Positions 33,168 through 41,252 of a DNA stretch of 50,934 nt are shown here, one piece after another (position 1 is the first letter of the stretch; every line of letters begins with the position of its first letter). Position numbers and translations under genes: made by a program. The stretch spans positions 1 through 50,934 of the forward strand of contig JAYUQC010000269.1 of NCBI GenBank assembly GCA_043759735.1, in the 5' to 3' direction. A model generated the notes under the pieces. The model saw nothing but the letters and a program-made list of their open reading frames with translations. It made no database searches and had not been told where the DNA came from. This DNA is from CAISIP01 sp043759735 (GTDB lineage: Bacteria; Pseudomonadota; Gammaproteobacteria; Burkholderiales; Burkholderiaceae_C).

Positions 33168-34279
33168 CGGGCGCCGGAAAGCGCGTCGGCTTGGGCGCCG
33201 ATCGGCGCCAGATCGACCCGCACGTCCGCGCACTGGCCGCGGTGACGCAAGGCATGGTCCATCACCACCAGCGCCAGCATCGCCTCGGCGATCGGTGTCG
33301 CGCGGATGCCGACACACGGGTCATGCCGGCCCTTGGTGCTGACCTGCGTGCTGTTGCCTGCGATGTCGATCGACTCGCGCGGCGCCACGATGGAACTGGT
33401 GGGCTTGATCGCGATCGACACTTCCAGGTCCTGCCCGCTGGTAATACCGCCGAGCGTGCCGCCGGCGTTGTTCGATCGAAATCCATCGGGCGACAGGGAG
33501 TCGCCATGGGTCGTCCCGCGCTGGGCCACGCTGGCGAAACCGGCGCCGATCTCGACCCCCTTGACCGCGTTGATGCCCATCATGGCGTAGGCGATGTCGG
33601 CGTCCATCTTGTCGAACAGCGGCTCACCCAGCCCGACCGGCACGCCGCGGGCGGTAACGCGGATACGCGCGCCGCAGGAGTCGCCCGTCTTGCGCAGGCT
33701 CTCCATATAGGTCGCCAAGCCGGACACGTCGGCAACGGGAGCGAAGAACGGGTTGTTCGGCACATGGTCCCAGCTCTCGAACGCAATGGCCTGCTCGCCG
33801 ATCTGCACCATGCAGCCGAGAAATACGGTGCCGTATTTCTCGAACAGCCATTTCTTGGCCACCGCGCCGGCGGCGACCATCGGCGCCGTCAAGCGGGCCG
33901 ACGAACGACCGCCACCGCGCGGATCGCGGATACCGTATTTTTGGTAATAACTGTAGTCGGCATGACCGGGACGGAAGGTCTGCAGGATGTTGCCGTAGTC
34001 CTTGCTGCGCTGATCGGTATTGCGGATCAGCAGCGCAATCGGCGTACCGGTGGTCTTGCCCGCATACACGCCACTGAGGATTTCCACCGTGTCGGGTTCG
34101 TTGCGCTGGGTCACGAATTTCGAGGTGCCCGGTCGGCGCCGGTCCAGGTCACCCTGGATATCGGCCTCGCAGAGCGCCATGCCGGGCGGGCAGCCGTCGA
34201 TGACGCAACCGATCGCCGGGCCGTGGGACTCACCAAAGTTGGTGACGGCAAAGAGCTTGCCGAAGGTACTGCCGCTCAT
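33164..34279 (-). CDS. aroC: Chorismate synthase
   Basis: A 371-aa FMN-dependent enzyme that forms chorismate from 5-enolpyruvylshikimate 3-phosphate, the last shikimate-pathway step. Signatures visible: GESHGPAIGCVIDGCPPG near the N-terminus, RPGHADYSYYQKYGIRDPRG and GGRSSARLTA mid-way, and the late IRATPIAEAMLALVVMDHAL. Starts at 34279, overlapping the CBS-domain gene stop (ATGA), and its own stop overlaps the start of the broken MFS gene. Confidence 0.97.
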   Translation of the reverse strand: MSGSTFGKLFAVTNFGESHGPAIGCVIDGCPPGMALCEADIQGDLDRRRPGTSKFVTQRNEPDTVEILSGVYAGKTTGTPIALLIRNTDQRSKDYGNILQTFRPGHADYSYYQKYGIRDPRGGGRSSARLTAPMVAAGAVAKKWLFEKYGTVFLGCMVQIGEQAIAFESWDHVPNNPFFAPVADVSGLATYMESLRKTGDSCGARIRVTARGVPVGLGEPLFDKMDADIAYAMMGINAVKGVEIGAGFASVAQRGTTHGDSLSPDGFRSNNAGGTLGGITSGQDLEVSIAIKPTSSIVAPRESIDIAGNSTQVSTKGRHDPCVGIRATPIAEAMLALVVMDHALRHRGQCADVRVDLAPIGAQADALSGAR

Positions 34280-34734
34280 GGCGTACCGGGAATGCCGTCT
34301 TCCTCGGGCCAGTCGCGGATATAGGCCTTGAGCATCTTGTTCTCGAAGTTCTGCGCATCCACGACCGCCTTGGCGACGTCATAGAAACTCACCACGCCCA
34401 TCAGCATCGCGCCGTCCATCACCGGCATGTAGCGCGCGTGTTGTTCCAGCATCATCCGGCGCACCTCATCGACCTCGGTTTCCATCGTACAGGTCAGCGG
34501 CGCATCATCCATCGCAGCCTGTACCGACCCGGCCCCGACCTGGCCGGCATTGCCCACCACCGTCTTGATCACCTCGCGAAAGGTCAACATGCCCACCAAT
34601 TCGCCCCGATCCATCACGACCAGGGAGCCGATGTCCTTGTCTGCCATCGTGGCCACGGCCAGCGCCAATCGTTCGTCGGGCTTGACGGTGAACAGCGTGC
34701 CGCCCTTGACACGCAAAATATCGCTGACTTTCAT
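34276..34734 (-). CDS. CBS-domain protein
   Basis: A 152-aa protein made of two CBS repeats. The first covers roughly residues 7-62 (TVKPDERLALAVATMADKDI, then GSLVVMDRGELVGMLTFRE) and the second 73-130 (PLTCTMETEVDEVRRMMLEQ, then HARYMPVMDGAMLMGVVSFY). Such proteins usually bind adenosine nucleotides and act as energy sensors for partner proteins. The ATG at 34734 has GAGGAGA upstream. It is translationally coupled to aroC; the functional link is not evident. Confidence 0.92.
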   Translation of the reverse strand: MKVSDILRVKGGTLFTVKPDERLALAVATMADKDIGSLVVMDRGELVGMLTFREVIKTVVGNAGQVGAGSVQAAMDDAPLTCTMETEVDEVRRMMLEQHARYMPVMDGAMLMGVVSFYDVAKAVVDAQNFENKMLKAYIRDWPEEDGIPGTP

Positions 34735-34916
34735 GCTGGTCTCCTCGCACTGAATATAGCCCACAATAAGCGCTTTGGCCGGGGCAGATCGGCGATGCTG
34801 GCACCAAATCATGCAGCCATCTGGCAGGCGCTGCACCGGGCGCGATCTGCGGCCATGCTGGCGGCATGGCCGGTCCAACCGTACTACGACATCAGACCAT
34901 TATCTGGAGAACCCGC

Positions 34917-36230
34917 ATGGCTGGATATTCCGACCCTGGCTTTGACACGCTGGCGCTGCACGCCGGCGCCGCGCCGGATCCCGCCACCGGCGCACGCGCC
35001 GTGCCGATCCACCTGAGCACCTCGTTCGTCTTCGAATCGAGCGAGCACGCGGCCGCCCTGTTCAATCTGGAACGCGCCGGCCACGTCTATTCGCGCATCA
35101 GCAACCCGACCAATGCGGTGCTGGAGCAACGGGTGTCGGCATTGGAGGGCGGCATCGGCGCGATCAGCACGGCCAGCGGCCAGGCCGCGCTGCACCTGAC
35201 GATCGCCACCCTGATGGGTGCCGACTCGCACATCGTCGCCTCGACCGCGCTGTATGGCGGCTCACAGAACCTGTTGCACTACACGCTTCGGCGCTTCGGC
35301 ATCGAGACCACGTTTGTGAAGCCCGGCGACATCGACGGCTGGCGTGCCGCCGTGCGGCCCAACACCCGGCTGTTGTTCGGCGAGACGGTCGGGAACCCGG
35401 GTCTGGACGTGCTCGATATCGCCACGGTCTCGGCCATAGCGCATGAGGCCGGCGTGCCGCTGCTGGTCGATTCGACCCTGACCACTCCCTGGCTGCTCAA
35501 ACCGCTGGAACATGGCGCCGATCTGGTCTACCACTCTGCCACCAAGTTCCTCAGCGGCCACGGCACGGTGATCGCCGGCATCGTTGTCGATGGCGGCAGC
35601 TTCGACTGGGCCGGCTCGCATGCAAACAGCGGCAAATTCGCCGAGCTGGCCGAGCCCTACGAGGGCTTCCACAAAATGGTGTTCACCGACGAGTCCACCG
35701 TCGGCGCCTTCCTGCTGCGGGCGCGGCGCGAAGGCCTGCGCGACTTCGGCGCCTGCCTGAGCCCGCATTCGGCATGGCTGGTGCTGCAAGGCATCGAGAC
35801 ACTGGGCCTGCGCATGGCGCGGCACATGGACAACACCGCCAAGGTGGTCGCATTTCTGGCTGGCCACACGTTCGTTGCCCGCGTCGGCCATCCGCTGCTC
35901 GAATCACACCCCAGCCACGCACTGGCGCAAAAACTGCTGCCACGCGGCGCCGGCTCGGTGTTCAGTTTCGACCTCAAGGGAAGCCGCGAACAAGGCAAGG
36001 CCTTTGTCGACGCGCTGCAGGTGTTCAGCCATCTGGCCAACGTCGGCGACTGCCGCTCGCTGGTGATTCACCCGGCCAGCACCACCCACTTTCGCATGAG
36101 CGACGACGCCTTGGCTGCAGGAGGCATCACGCAGGGCTCGATCCGCCTGTCGATCGGACTGGAAGACCCGGCCGACCTGCTCGAAGACCTCAAGCGTGCC
36201 CTGCGCGTCGCGGAAAAGGCGGGTGCATGA
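34917..36230 (+). CDS. metY: O-acetylhomoserine sulfhydrylase/aminocarboxypropyltransferase
   Basis: A 437-aa PLP enzyme of the Cys/Met metabolism family that makes homocysteine from O-acetylhomoserine and sulfide. The PLP lysine is Lys210 (HSATKFLSGHGT). Further landmarks: LHAGAAPDPATGARAVPIHL, YSRISNPTNAVLEQRVSALE, and the long C-terminal segment HPASTTHFRMSDD. Its length and the insertion around residues 230-270 favour MetY over MetZ. ATG at 34917 with CTGGAGA upstream. The stop overlaps the next gene's ATG. Confidence 0.93.
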   Translation: MAGYSDPGFDTLALHAGAAPDPATGARAVPIHLSTSFVFESSEHAAALFNLERAGHVYSRISNPTNAVLEQRVSALEGGIGAISTASGQAALHLTIATLMGADSHIVASTALYGGSQNLLHYTLRRFGIETTFVKPGDIDGWRAAVRPNTRLLFGETVGNPGLDVLDIATVSAIAHEAGVPLLVDSTLTTPWLLKPLEHGADLVYHSATKFLSGHGTVIAGIVVDGGSFDWAGSHANSGKFAELAEPYEGFHKMVFTDESTVGAFLLRARREGLRDFGACLSPHSAWLVLQGIETLGLRMARHMDNTAKVVAFLAGHTFVARVGHPLLESHPSHALAQKLLPRGAGSVFSFDLKGSREQGKAFVDALQVFSHLANVGDCRSLVIHPASTTHFRMSDDALAAGGITQGSIRLSIGLEDPADLLEDLKRALRVAEKAGA

Positions 36231-37036
36231 TGGAACTGCTCGTCAACAACAGCAAGACCTTCTGCTATACCGGCGGCAAGACGTTCGATCCCGCCAAGCC
36301 GACGGCCATCTTCCTGCATGGGGTGCTCAACGACCACAGCGTCTGGATCCTGCAGACGCGCTACCTGGCGCACCACGGATGGAACGTGCTGGCGCCCGAC
36401 CTGCCGGGCCATGGCAAGAGCGCCGGCGACGCACCGGCCAGCGTCGAGGCGGCGGCCGATTGGGTGCTGGCGCTGATGGATGCCGCCGACCTGGACAAGG
36501 CGGCACTGATAGGCCACAGCTTCGGCGCATTGATGGCGCTGGAGGCTGCGGCCCGCTCGCCGCAACGCGCCAGTCATCTGGTGATGCTCGGCGTGGCATC
36601 GCCGATGAAGGTCTCGCCCGTCCTGCTGGAGGCTTCGCAGAACGACCCCGAAAAAGCCATCGCGATGGTCAACGTCTTCTCGCACAGCACGCTGGCCCCT
36701 CCCCCGTCGGCGCTCGGCCCCGGCAGCTGGCTGTATGGCGGCTCGCGGGCGCTGATGCGCCGGGTGCTGGCCGGCAACTGCCGCGTCAATGTGTTTCACA
36801 TCGGCTTTCTGGCCTGCGACCGTTATGCCGGCGCGGATGCGGCGATGCCCAAGGTAAGCGCACCAACGCTGTTCATCCTTGGCGCACAGGACCAGATGGC
36901 GCCAGCCAAGGCAGCCCGGTCACTGGTGCAGGCGGCACAACGCGGCACGGTGGCGACGGTACCCGGCGGACACCAGATGATGCTCGAGTGCCCTGAAGAA
37001 GTGCTCGCTGCCATGCGCGGCTTTCTGCACCCATGA
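36227..37036 (+). CDS. Alpha/beta-fold hydrolase
   Basis: A 269-aa serine hydrolase. The oxyanion-hole motif FLHGVLND, nucleophile elbow GHSFGALMA, acid in FILGAQDQMAP and the late histidine PGGHQMMLE form a complete catalytic triad. No signal peptide, so cytoplasmic. The start shown (ATG at 36227, with a second ATG at 36230) overlaps the metY stop by ATGA; its own stop overlaps the P450 start. An esterase or acylase acting in the same operon as metY and the P450 is inferred; the substrate is unknown. Confidence 0.88.
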   Translation: MMELLVNNSKTFCYTGGKTFDPAKPTAIFLHGVLNDHSVWILQTRYLAHHGWNVLAPDLPGHGKSAGDAPASVEAAADWVLALMDAADLDKAALIGHSFGALMALEAAARSPQRASHLVMLGVASPMKVSPVLLEASQNDPEKAIAMVNVFSHSTLAPPPSALGPGSWLYGGSRALMRRVLAGNCRVNVFHIGFLACDRYAGADAAMPKVSAPTLFILGAQDQMAPAKAARSLVQAAQRGTVATVPGGHQMMLECPEEVLAAMRGFLHP

Positions 37037-38448
37037 CCGGGAGATATGCCGCCACGCCCGCGATGAGCGCCGAGCGCGCGCGGCACATCGCAAGCACATT
37101 CGACCTGCGTGCGCTGCCGGCCGATTTCTACGCCAACCCGTACCCGGTCTATGACCTGCTGCGCGCCGCCGATCCGGTGCGCCTGATGCCGGACGGAAGC
37201 TGGTTCCTGACCCGTTACGCCGACCTGACAGCGGTCTACCGTGACGCCAGGACCTTCAGCTCGGACAAGAAGGTCGAGTTCGCGCCCAAGTATCTGCACG
37301 CACCCTGGCAGGCGGACGGGCAGCTGCCAGCCGATGTGCAACCCAAGCCGTTCGCCGGGCCGTCCCCGGAACGACGGTACCCTCCCGGAGGGCCAGACCA
37401 TGCCTGGGCTGGGGGCGCTCTGTTCGCCCACCACACCTCCAGTCTGGTGTTCAACGACCCGCCGCTGCACACCCGGGTGCGCAAGCTGATCATGGGCGCG
37501 CTGACCCGGCGCGCGATCCGCGAGATGGAGTCCGGCCTGGTGACACTGGTCGATCAATTGCTCGACGGCATCGCGGCCAAGGGCGGCGGCGATCTGATCG
37601 AGGACTTTGCCAGCGCGATTCCGGTCGAGGTCATCGGCAACCTGCTGGACATACCGCATGCCGACCGCGCCCCGCTGCGCGGCTGGTCACTGGCGATCCT
37701 GGGTGCGCTGGAGCCGACCCTGACCAATCTGCAGGAGGGGCTGGGCAATCGCAGCGTGGCCGAATTCATGAGCTACCTGACTGACTTGATCGCGGACCGC
37801 CGACGCCATCCCGGCGACCCGCAACACGATGTGCTGACCCGACTGATCCAGGGCGAAGCCGCCACCGATGGGCAAGACGGCGGCAACTTGTCGGAGGCCG
37901 AACTACTGCACAACTGCATCTTCATCCTGAACGCCGGCCATGAAACCACAACCAACCTGATCGGCAATGCGCTGGTGGCGCTGCAGGAATGGCCGGACGA
38001 AAAGGCAGGCCTGCTGATGCGCCTGGCCCGCTACCGTGACGACCCGCCAACACAGGAAATCTACCTGGACTATGCGGTCGACGAATTCCTGCGCTTCGAA
38101 TCATCCAACCAATTGGGAAACCGCCGCGCCACGGTCACATGCACGGTGGGCGGTGTCGATCTGCCTGCCGGTGCACTGGTGACGCTGTGCATAGCCGCCG
38201 CCAACCGCGACCCGGCGCATTTCGACCATGCCGAGCGGCTCGACCTGGTTCGGCGCGACAACCGGCACCTGGCGTTTGGTTTCGGCATCCACCAGTGCGC
38301 CGGCATGAGCCTGGCGCGGCTCGAAGGGCGGATCGCGATCGGGCGTTTCCTGGCACGGTTTCCGCGCTACCGACTGAGCGCCGCGGCCGTGCGCGGCGGG
38401 CGGGCGCGGTTCCGGGGGTTTCTGCAGGCGCCCTTCTGCACACACTGA
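37033..38448 (+). CDS. Cytochrome P450
   Basis: A 471-aa soluble bacterial P450 mono-oxygenase. The I-helix oxygen-activation motif NAGHETTTNL, the E-x-x-R in VDEFLRFES, and the haem loop FGFGIHQCAGMSLARLEG (axial Cys422) are intact. Two stretches look expanded against typical relatives: residues about 90-130, which include a repeat-derived block (105-130), and residues about 327-340 (LARYRDDPPTQ). Most bacterial P450s of this type are about 400-420 aa. It is coupled to the hydrolase gene by ATGA. Redox partners are not adjacent. Confidence 0.92.
   Translation: MTGRYAATPAMSAERARHIASTFDLRALPADFYANPYPVYDLLRAADPVRLMPDGSWFLTRYADLTAVYRDARTFSSDKKVEFAPKYLHAPWQADGQLPADVQPKPFAGPSPERRYPPGGPDHAWAGGALFAHHTSSLVFNDPPLHTRVRKLIMGALTRRAIREMESGLVTLVDQLLDGIAAKGGGDLIEDFASAIPVEVIGNLLDIPHADRAPLRGWSLAILGALEPTLTNLQEGLGNRSVAEFMSYLTDLIADRRRHPGDPQHDVLTRLIQGEAATDGQDGGNLSEAELLHNCIFILNAGHETTTNLIGNALVALQEWPDEKAGLLMRLARYRDDPPTQEIYLDYAVDEFLRFESSNQLGNRRATVTCTVGGVDLPAGALVTLCIAAANRDPAHFDHAERLDLVRRDNRHLAFGFGIHQCAGMSLARLEGRIAIGRFLARFPRYRLSAAAVRGGRARFRGFLQAPFCTH
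37345..37422 (+). repeat. Diverged 78-bp repeat unit inside the P450 gene
   Basis: The segment is 78 bp, the same length as each tandem unit at 29958-30113. It shares CGCCGGGCCG(T/C)CCCC near the start (with a 1-bp offset), a central CCC-GGAGGGCC block in place of CCCCTCGGGGGGCC, and GGGCTGGGGGCGCTC near the end, which is identical to copy 2. It is read as 26 codons in frame (P450 residues 105-130, KPFAGPSPERRYPPGGPDHA and on). Overall identity is roughly 70-75 % over the last 48 bp. Confidence 0.7.
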
Positions 38449-38468
38449 CGGCAGGTCCCGCGTTGATT

Positions 38469-38497
38469 GGGGCTGCAGGTCAAGGCCTGCGCGCCCC
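38469..38497. terminator. Hairpin after the P450 gene (possible terminator)
   Basis: GGGGC-T-GCAGG (38469-38479) pairs with CCTGC-GC-GCCCC (38486-38497) around a 6-nt loop, 21 bp after the P450 stop. There is no T-run after it, so function as a terminator is uncertain. Confidence 0.35.
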
Positions 38498-38582
38498 TGC
38501 GTAACACCAGTGACAGGCTCGGCGTCGGGTTCAGGCCATACTGCGCCGCGCAACCATTTCACACTTCGCAACAGGAACCGCC

Positions 38583-39518
38583 ATGAACCGCGTCCTCGCC
38601 CACACCGGCGCCAAATTCCCCATCATCCAGGCCCCGATGGGCTGGATCGCCCGGCGCCAGCTTGCCAGCGCGGTCTCGCGCGCCGGCGGCCTGGGCATCA
38701 TCGAGACATCGTCCGGCGAGACCGATGCCTGCAAGGCCGAAATCAGCTACATGGCCAGCACCGGACTGCCGTTCGGCGTCAACCTGCCGATCCGCTTCCT
38801 GAAAGACGATGCGATGCTGCGCTTCGTCTGCGACTCGGGCGTGAAGTTCGTCACCACCTCGGCCGGCAGCCCGGCCAAGTTCATCGCGCCGCTCAAGGCG
38901 GCCGGCATCACGGTCTACCACGCCGTTCCAACGCTCGAGCTGGCGCTCAAATGCGTCGATGCCGGCGTCGACGGCCTGGTGGTCGAGGGCTCCGAGGGTG
39001 GTGGCTTCAAGAACCCCGAGGAGGTCTCCACCCTGGTGTTGCTGCAGTCGATCCGGGCGAAGGTCGATGTACCCCTGGTCGCCGCCGGCGGCATCTGCGA
39101 TGGCCGCGGCATGGCGGCGGCCTTTGCGCTGGGCGCCGAGGCGATTCAGATGGGCACCCGCTTTGTCAGTTGCGCCGAGAGCCCGGTGCATGCCAACTAC
39201 AAGAACGCGATCATCGGCGCAGATGCCACCGGAACCTGGGTGCTGAACAAGCAATCCACGCCCTGCATTCGCGCCCTGAAGTCTGAATTCACGCAGGTGA
39301 TCCATGCGGCCGGTGTGATGCCGCCGGACACGTTTTCCGGCATTCGCCGTGTGTACTTCGAGGGCGACATGAACGCGGCGCCGGCGTTGGCGGGCCAGAG
39401 CGCTGGTCTGATCGATTCGGTCAAAACCGCGCAAGAAATCGTCGACGAAACTGTGACCGGGTTCTTCGCCATCACGCGCCGCCTCGGCCAGCTGGCGCAG
39501 GCGCAGGCGTTCGGCTGA
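38583..39518 (+). CDS. NMO/2-nitropropane dioxygenase-like flavoprotein
   Basis: A 311-aa FMN TIM-barrel of the nitronate monooxygenase family. It begins MNRVLAHTGAKFPIIQAPMG with the APMG flavin motif; VAAGGICDGRGMAAAFALGA and AIQMGTRFVSC are the FMN phosphate loops. The segment that usually holds the catalytic His (G-G-H) reads EGSEGGGFKNPEE, with Phe142 at that place, so true nitronate monooxygenase activity is questionable; some family members act instead as enoyl reductases or are unassigned. ATG at 38583. Monocistronic as far as can be seen. Confidence 0.85.
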   Translation: MNRVLAHTGAKFPIIQAPMGWIARRQLASAVSRAGGLGIIETSSGETDACKAEISYMASTGLPFGVNLPIRFLKDDAMLRFVCDSGVKFVTTSAGSPAKFIAPLKAAGITVYHAVPTLELALKCVDAGVDGLVVEGSEGGGFKNPEEVSTLVLLQSIRAKVDVPLVAAGGICDGRGMAAAFALGAEAIQMGTRFVSCAESPVHANYKNAIIGADATGTWVLNKQSTPCIRALKSEFTQVIHAAGVMPPDTFSGIRRVYFEGDMNAAPALAGQSAGLIDSVKTAQEIVDETVTGFFAITRRLGQLAQAQAFG

Positions 39519-39530
39519 CGCGCGCCAGCA

Positions 39531-40745
39531 CTACAGCACATCTGCCAGCGTCATGTGGCCGATGCGGGATCGCTCCCACACGGCGTCAGTGCCGCGGCCG
39601 CGCCGCAGCAATAACGCATGCAGCAAGGGTTCGAGCGATGTCGCAGCAGGGTCCGCCAGCAATACATAACGCGGACCGTCGTCGCTTGTGCCATCGTCCA
39701 GCCGCGCCACCCAGTCCAGCTCCACCAGTGTCTGCAGCGGCGCGTCGATTCCCAGCGCGCTGACGCGCAGCGACTTGGCCAGCTGCGCCTCGGTCTGACC
39801 GCGGGCCGGCAAGTCACGCGCCTGGTGCAATAGCCGCACCGTCTCGAGCGCCAGCTGAAACTGCCATCCCGCGCCCAGGTTGCGTTGCACCACACCTGCC
39901 ATCAGGCTGGGCAGGTAGGCGGCGATGACCGCTCCGAGCAGGATGATGACCCAGGCCAGGTAGATCCACACCAGCAGGATCGGCACCGTGGCGAAGGTGC
40001 CGTACACCACGGAATACGTGGGCACTTTCGCCAGGTAGACGACCAGCAGTTTCTTGGCCAGCTCCATGGCAAATGACGCAAAAAGGCCGCCAGCCCAAGC
40101 ATGCGCCCACCGGACCGGGGTGTACGGCACATAGCGATACATCGCAGCCGCACCCCCGGCCAGGATCAGGAATTGCAAGGCATCGAGCAACAGGGCGATG
40201 CCACCGAGCGCTCCGCCGACCAGACCGCGCGACAGACCGACCGCGTACGAGGTCAACGTGATGCTGGCACCCAGGACCAGCGGCCCCAGCGTGATTGCCG
40301 CCCAATACACTAGCAGCCGCTGCGCCAGCCGGCGCTTTCGGCGCACGCGCCAGATGCCGTTGAGCGTGCGGTCGATGGTCAGGATCAACGCCAGCGCGGT
40401 AACGAGCAGGATCACCAGGCCCACGCCGCCCAACTGGCTCGCCTGCTTGGCAAACTGCGTCAGGTAGCCCAGCACCTGGCGCGCAATCGTGTCTGGCACC
40501 AGGTTGTCTACCAGCCAGCGCTGCAGTACCACCTGCAGTTTCCCAAACATCGGGAACGCAGAGAAGATTGCCAGCGCCACCGTGAACAAGGGCACCAGCG
40601 CGATGGTGGTGGTGAAGGTCAGGCTGCTGGCGGTCAGACCGAGACGATCGTCGCGAAAGCGCTCGCGCAGCGTCAGGACCGTACTTTTCCATGGAAAACG
40701 GGCCAGATCGTCCAGCAGGGTCTGGAGTCGGGTGGACAGTTGCAT
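39531..40745 (-). CDS. YihY-family inner-membrane protein
   Basis: A 404-aa YihY/virulence-factor-BrkB-type membrane protein, historically mislabelled ribonuclease BN. After a cytoplasmic N-terminus, LGLTASSLTFTTTIALVPLF opens the hydrophobic domain of about six helices; YRYVPYTPVRWAHAWAGGLF and YGTFATVPILLVWIYLAWVI are conserved. The C-terminal ~120 residues form a soluble domain with a winged-helix-like pattern (TEAQLAKSLRVSALGIDAPL). Function unknown. Start at 40745, 21 bp from the divergent DUF2069 gene. Confidence 0.92.
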   Translation of the reverse strand: MQLSTRLQTLLDDLARFPWKSTVLTLRERFRDDRLGLTASSLTFTTTIALVPLFTVALAIFSAFPMFGKLQVVLQRWLVDNLVPDTIARQVLGYLTQFAKQASQLGGVGLVILLVTALALILTIDRTLNGIWRVRRKRRLAQRLLVYWAAITLGPLVLGASITLTSYAVGLSRGLVGGALGGIALLLDALQFLILAGGAAAMYRYVPYTPVRWAHAWAGGLFASFAMELAKKLLVVYLAKVPTYSVVYGTFATVPILLVWIYLAWVIILLGAVIAAYLPSLMAGVVQRNLGAGWQFQLALETVRLLHQARDLPARGQTEAQLAKSLRVSALGIDAPLQTLVELDWVARLDDGTSDDGPRYVLLADPAATSLEPLLHALLLRRGRGTDAVWERSRIGHMTLADVL

Positions 40746-40766
40746 GGCCGGTATGATGCCACCGAC

Positions 40767-41150
40767 ATGCACGCATCCCATTCGACCGTCTCCCTGACCC
40801 GTTTCCTGGCCGTGGGAAGCCTGCTCGGAATGATTTTTCTGGGCCTGGCCTGGGAGCTATGGCTGGCGCCGCTGCGTCCGGGGGGCTCCTGGCTGGCGCT
40901 CAAGGTACTGCCGCTGTGCATTCCGCTGGCCGGGTTGCTGAAGAACCGCATGTACACCTACCGCTGGGTCAGCCTGATGGTGTGGTTGTATTTCACCGAG
41001 GGCGTGGTGCGCGCCTGGGGTGACAAGCCGCCGGGCAACTGGCTGGCCTTGCTGCAGGTGCTGCTGTGCATCACGCTGTTCATCGCCTGCGCGCTGCATG
41101 TGCGCTTGCGGCTGCGCAACGGCGTGCGACCCGTAGCCGCAGAATCCTAG
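40767..41150 (+). CDS. DUF2069 membrane protein
   Basis: A 127-aa membrane protein with four predicted helices, matching DUF2069: LAWELWLAPLRPGGSWLALK, then LCIPLAGLLKNRMYTYRWVS and LMVWLYFTEGVVRAW. The ATG at 40767 gives the usual length; the frame is open a little further upstream. Function unknown. It is divergent from the YihY gene with only 21 bp between, so promoters must overlap coding starts. The inverted repeat unit begins 3 bp after its stop. Confidence 0.88.
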   Translation: MHASHSTVSLTRFLAVGSLLGMIFLGLAWELWLAPLRPGGSWLALKVLPLCIPLAGLLKNRMYTYRWVSLMVWLYFTEGVVRAWGDKPPGNWLALLQVLLCITLFIACALHVRLRLRNGVRPVAAES

Positions 41151-41152
41151 GA

Positions 41153-41232
41153 TGAACTGCCCCCACGCTCACTGCGTTCGCTGCCCCCCGAGGGGGCTGT
41201 CAGTCCCTTCGGAGCGGCCGGGCGGAACTGAC
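41153..41232 (-). repeat. Inverted copy of the repeat family after DUF2069 gene
   Basis: Read on the minus strand this about 80-bp segment follows the order of the 78-bp units: GCCCCCA, CTGCG, the GCCCCCCGAGGGGGC palindrome at 41183-41197, then a GAGCGGCCGGGCG block. An extra stem TGTCAGTCCC/GGAACTGACA (9 of 10 bp) is present. It fills most of the 102-bp gap between the DUF2069 and FAD-oxidase genes and may end transcription. Confidence 0.7.
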
Positions 41233-41252
41233 ATCGCCTGCTGCACGGACGC

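Noticed and set aside
41153..41232. Possible tRNA- or sRNA-like element in the gap before the FAD-oxidase gene
   Set aside because: The stems match the 78-bp repeat family in inverted orientation, which explains the structure better.
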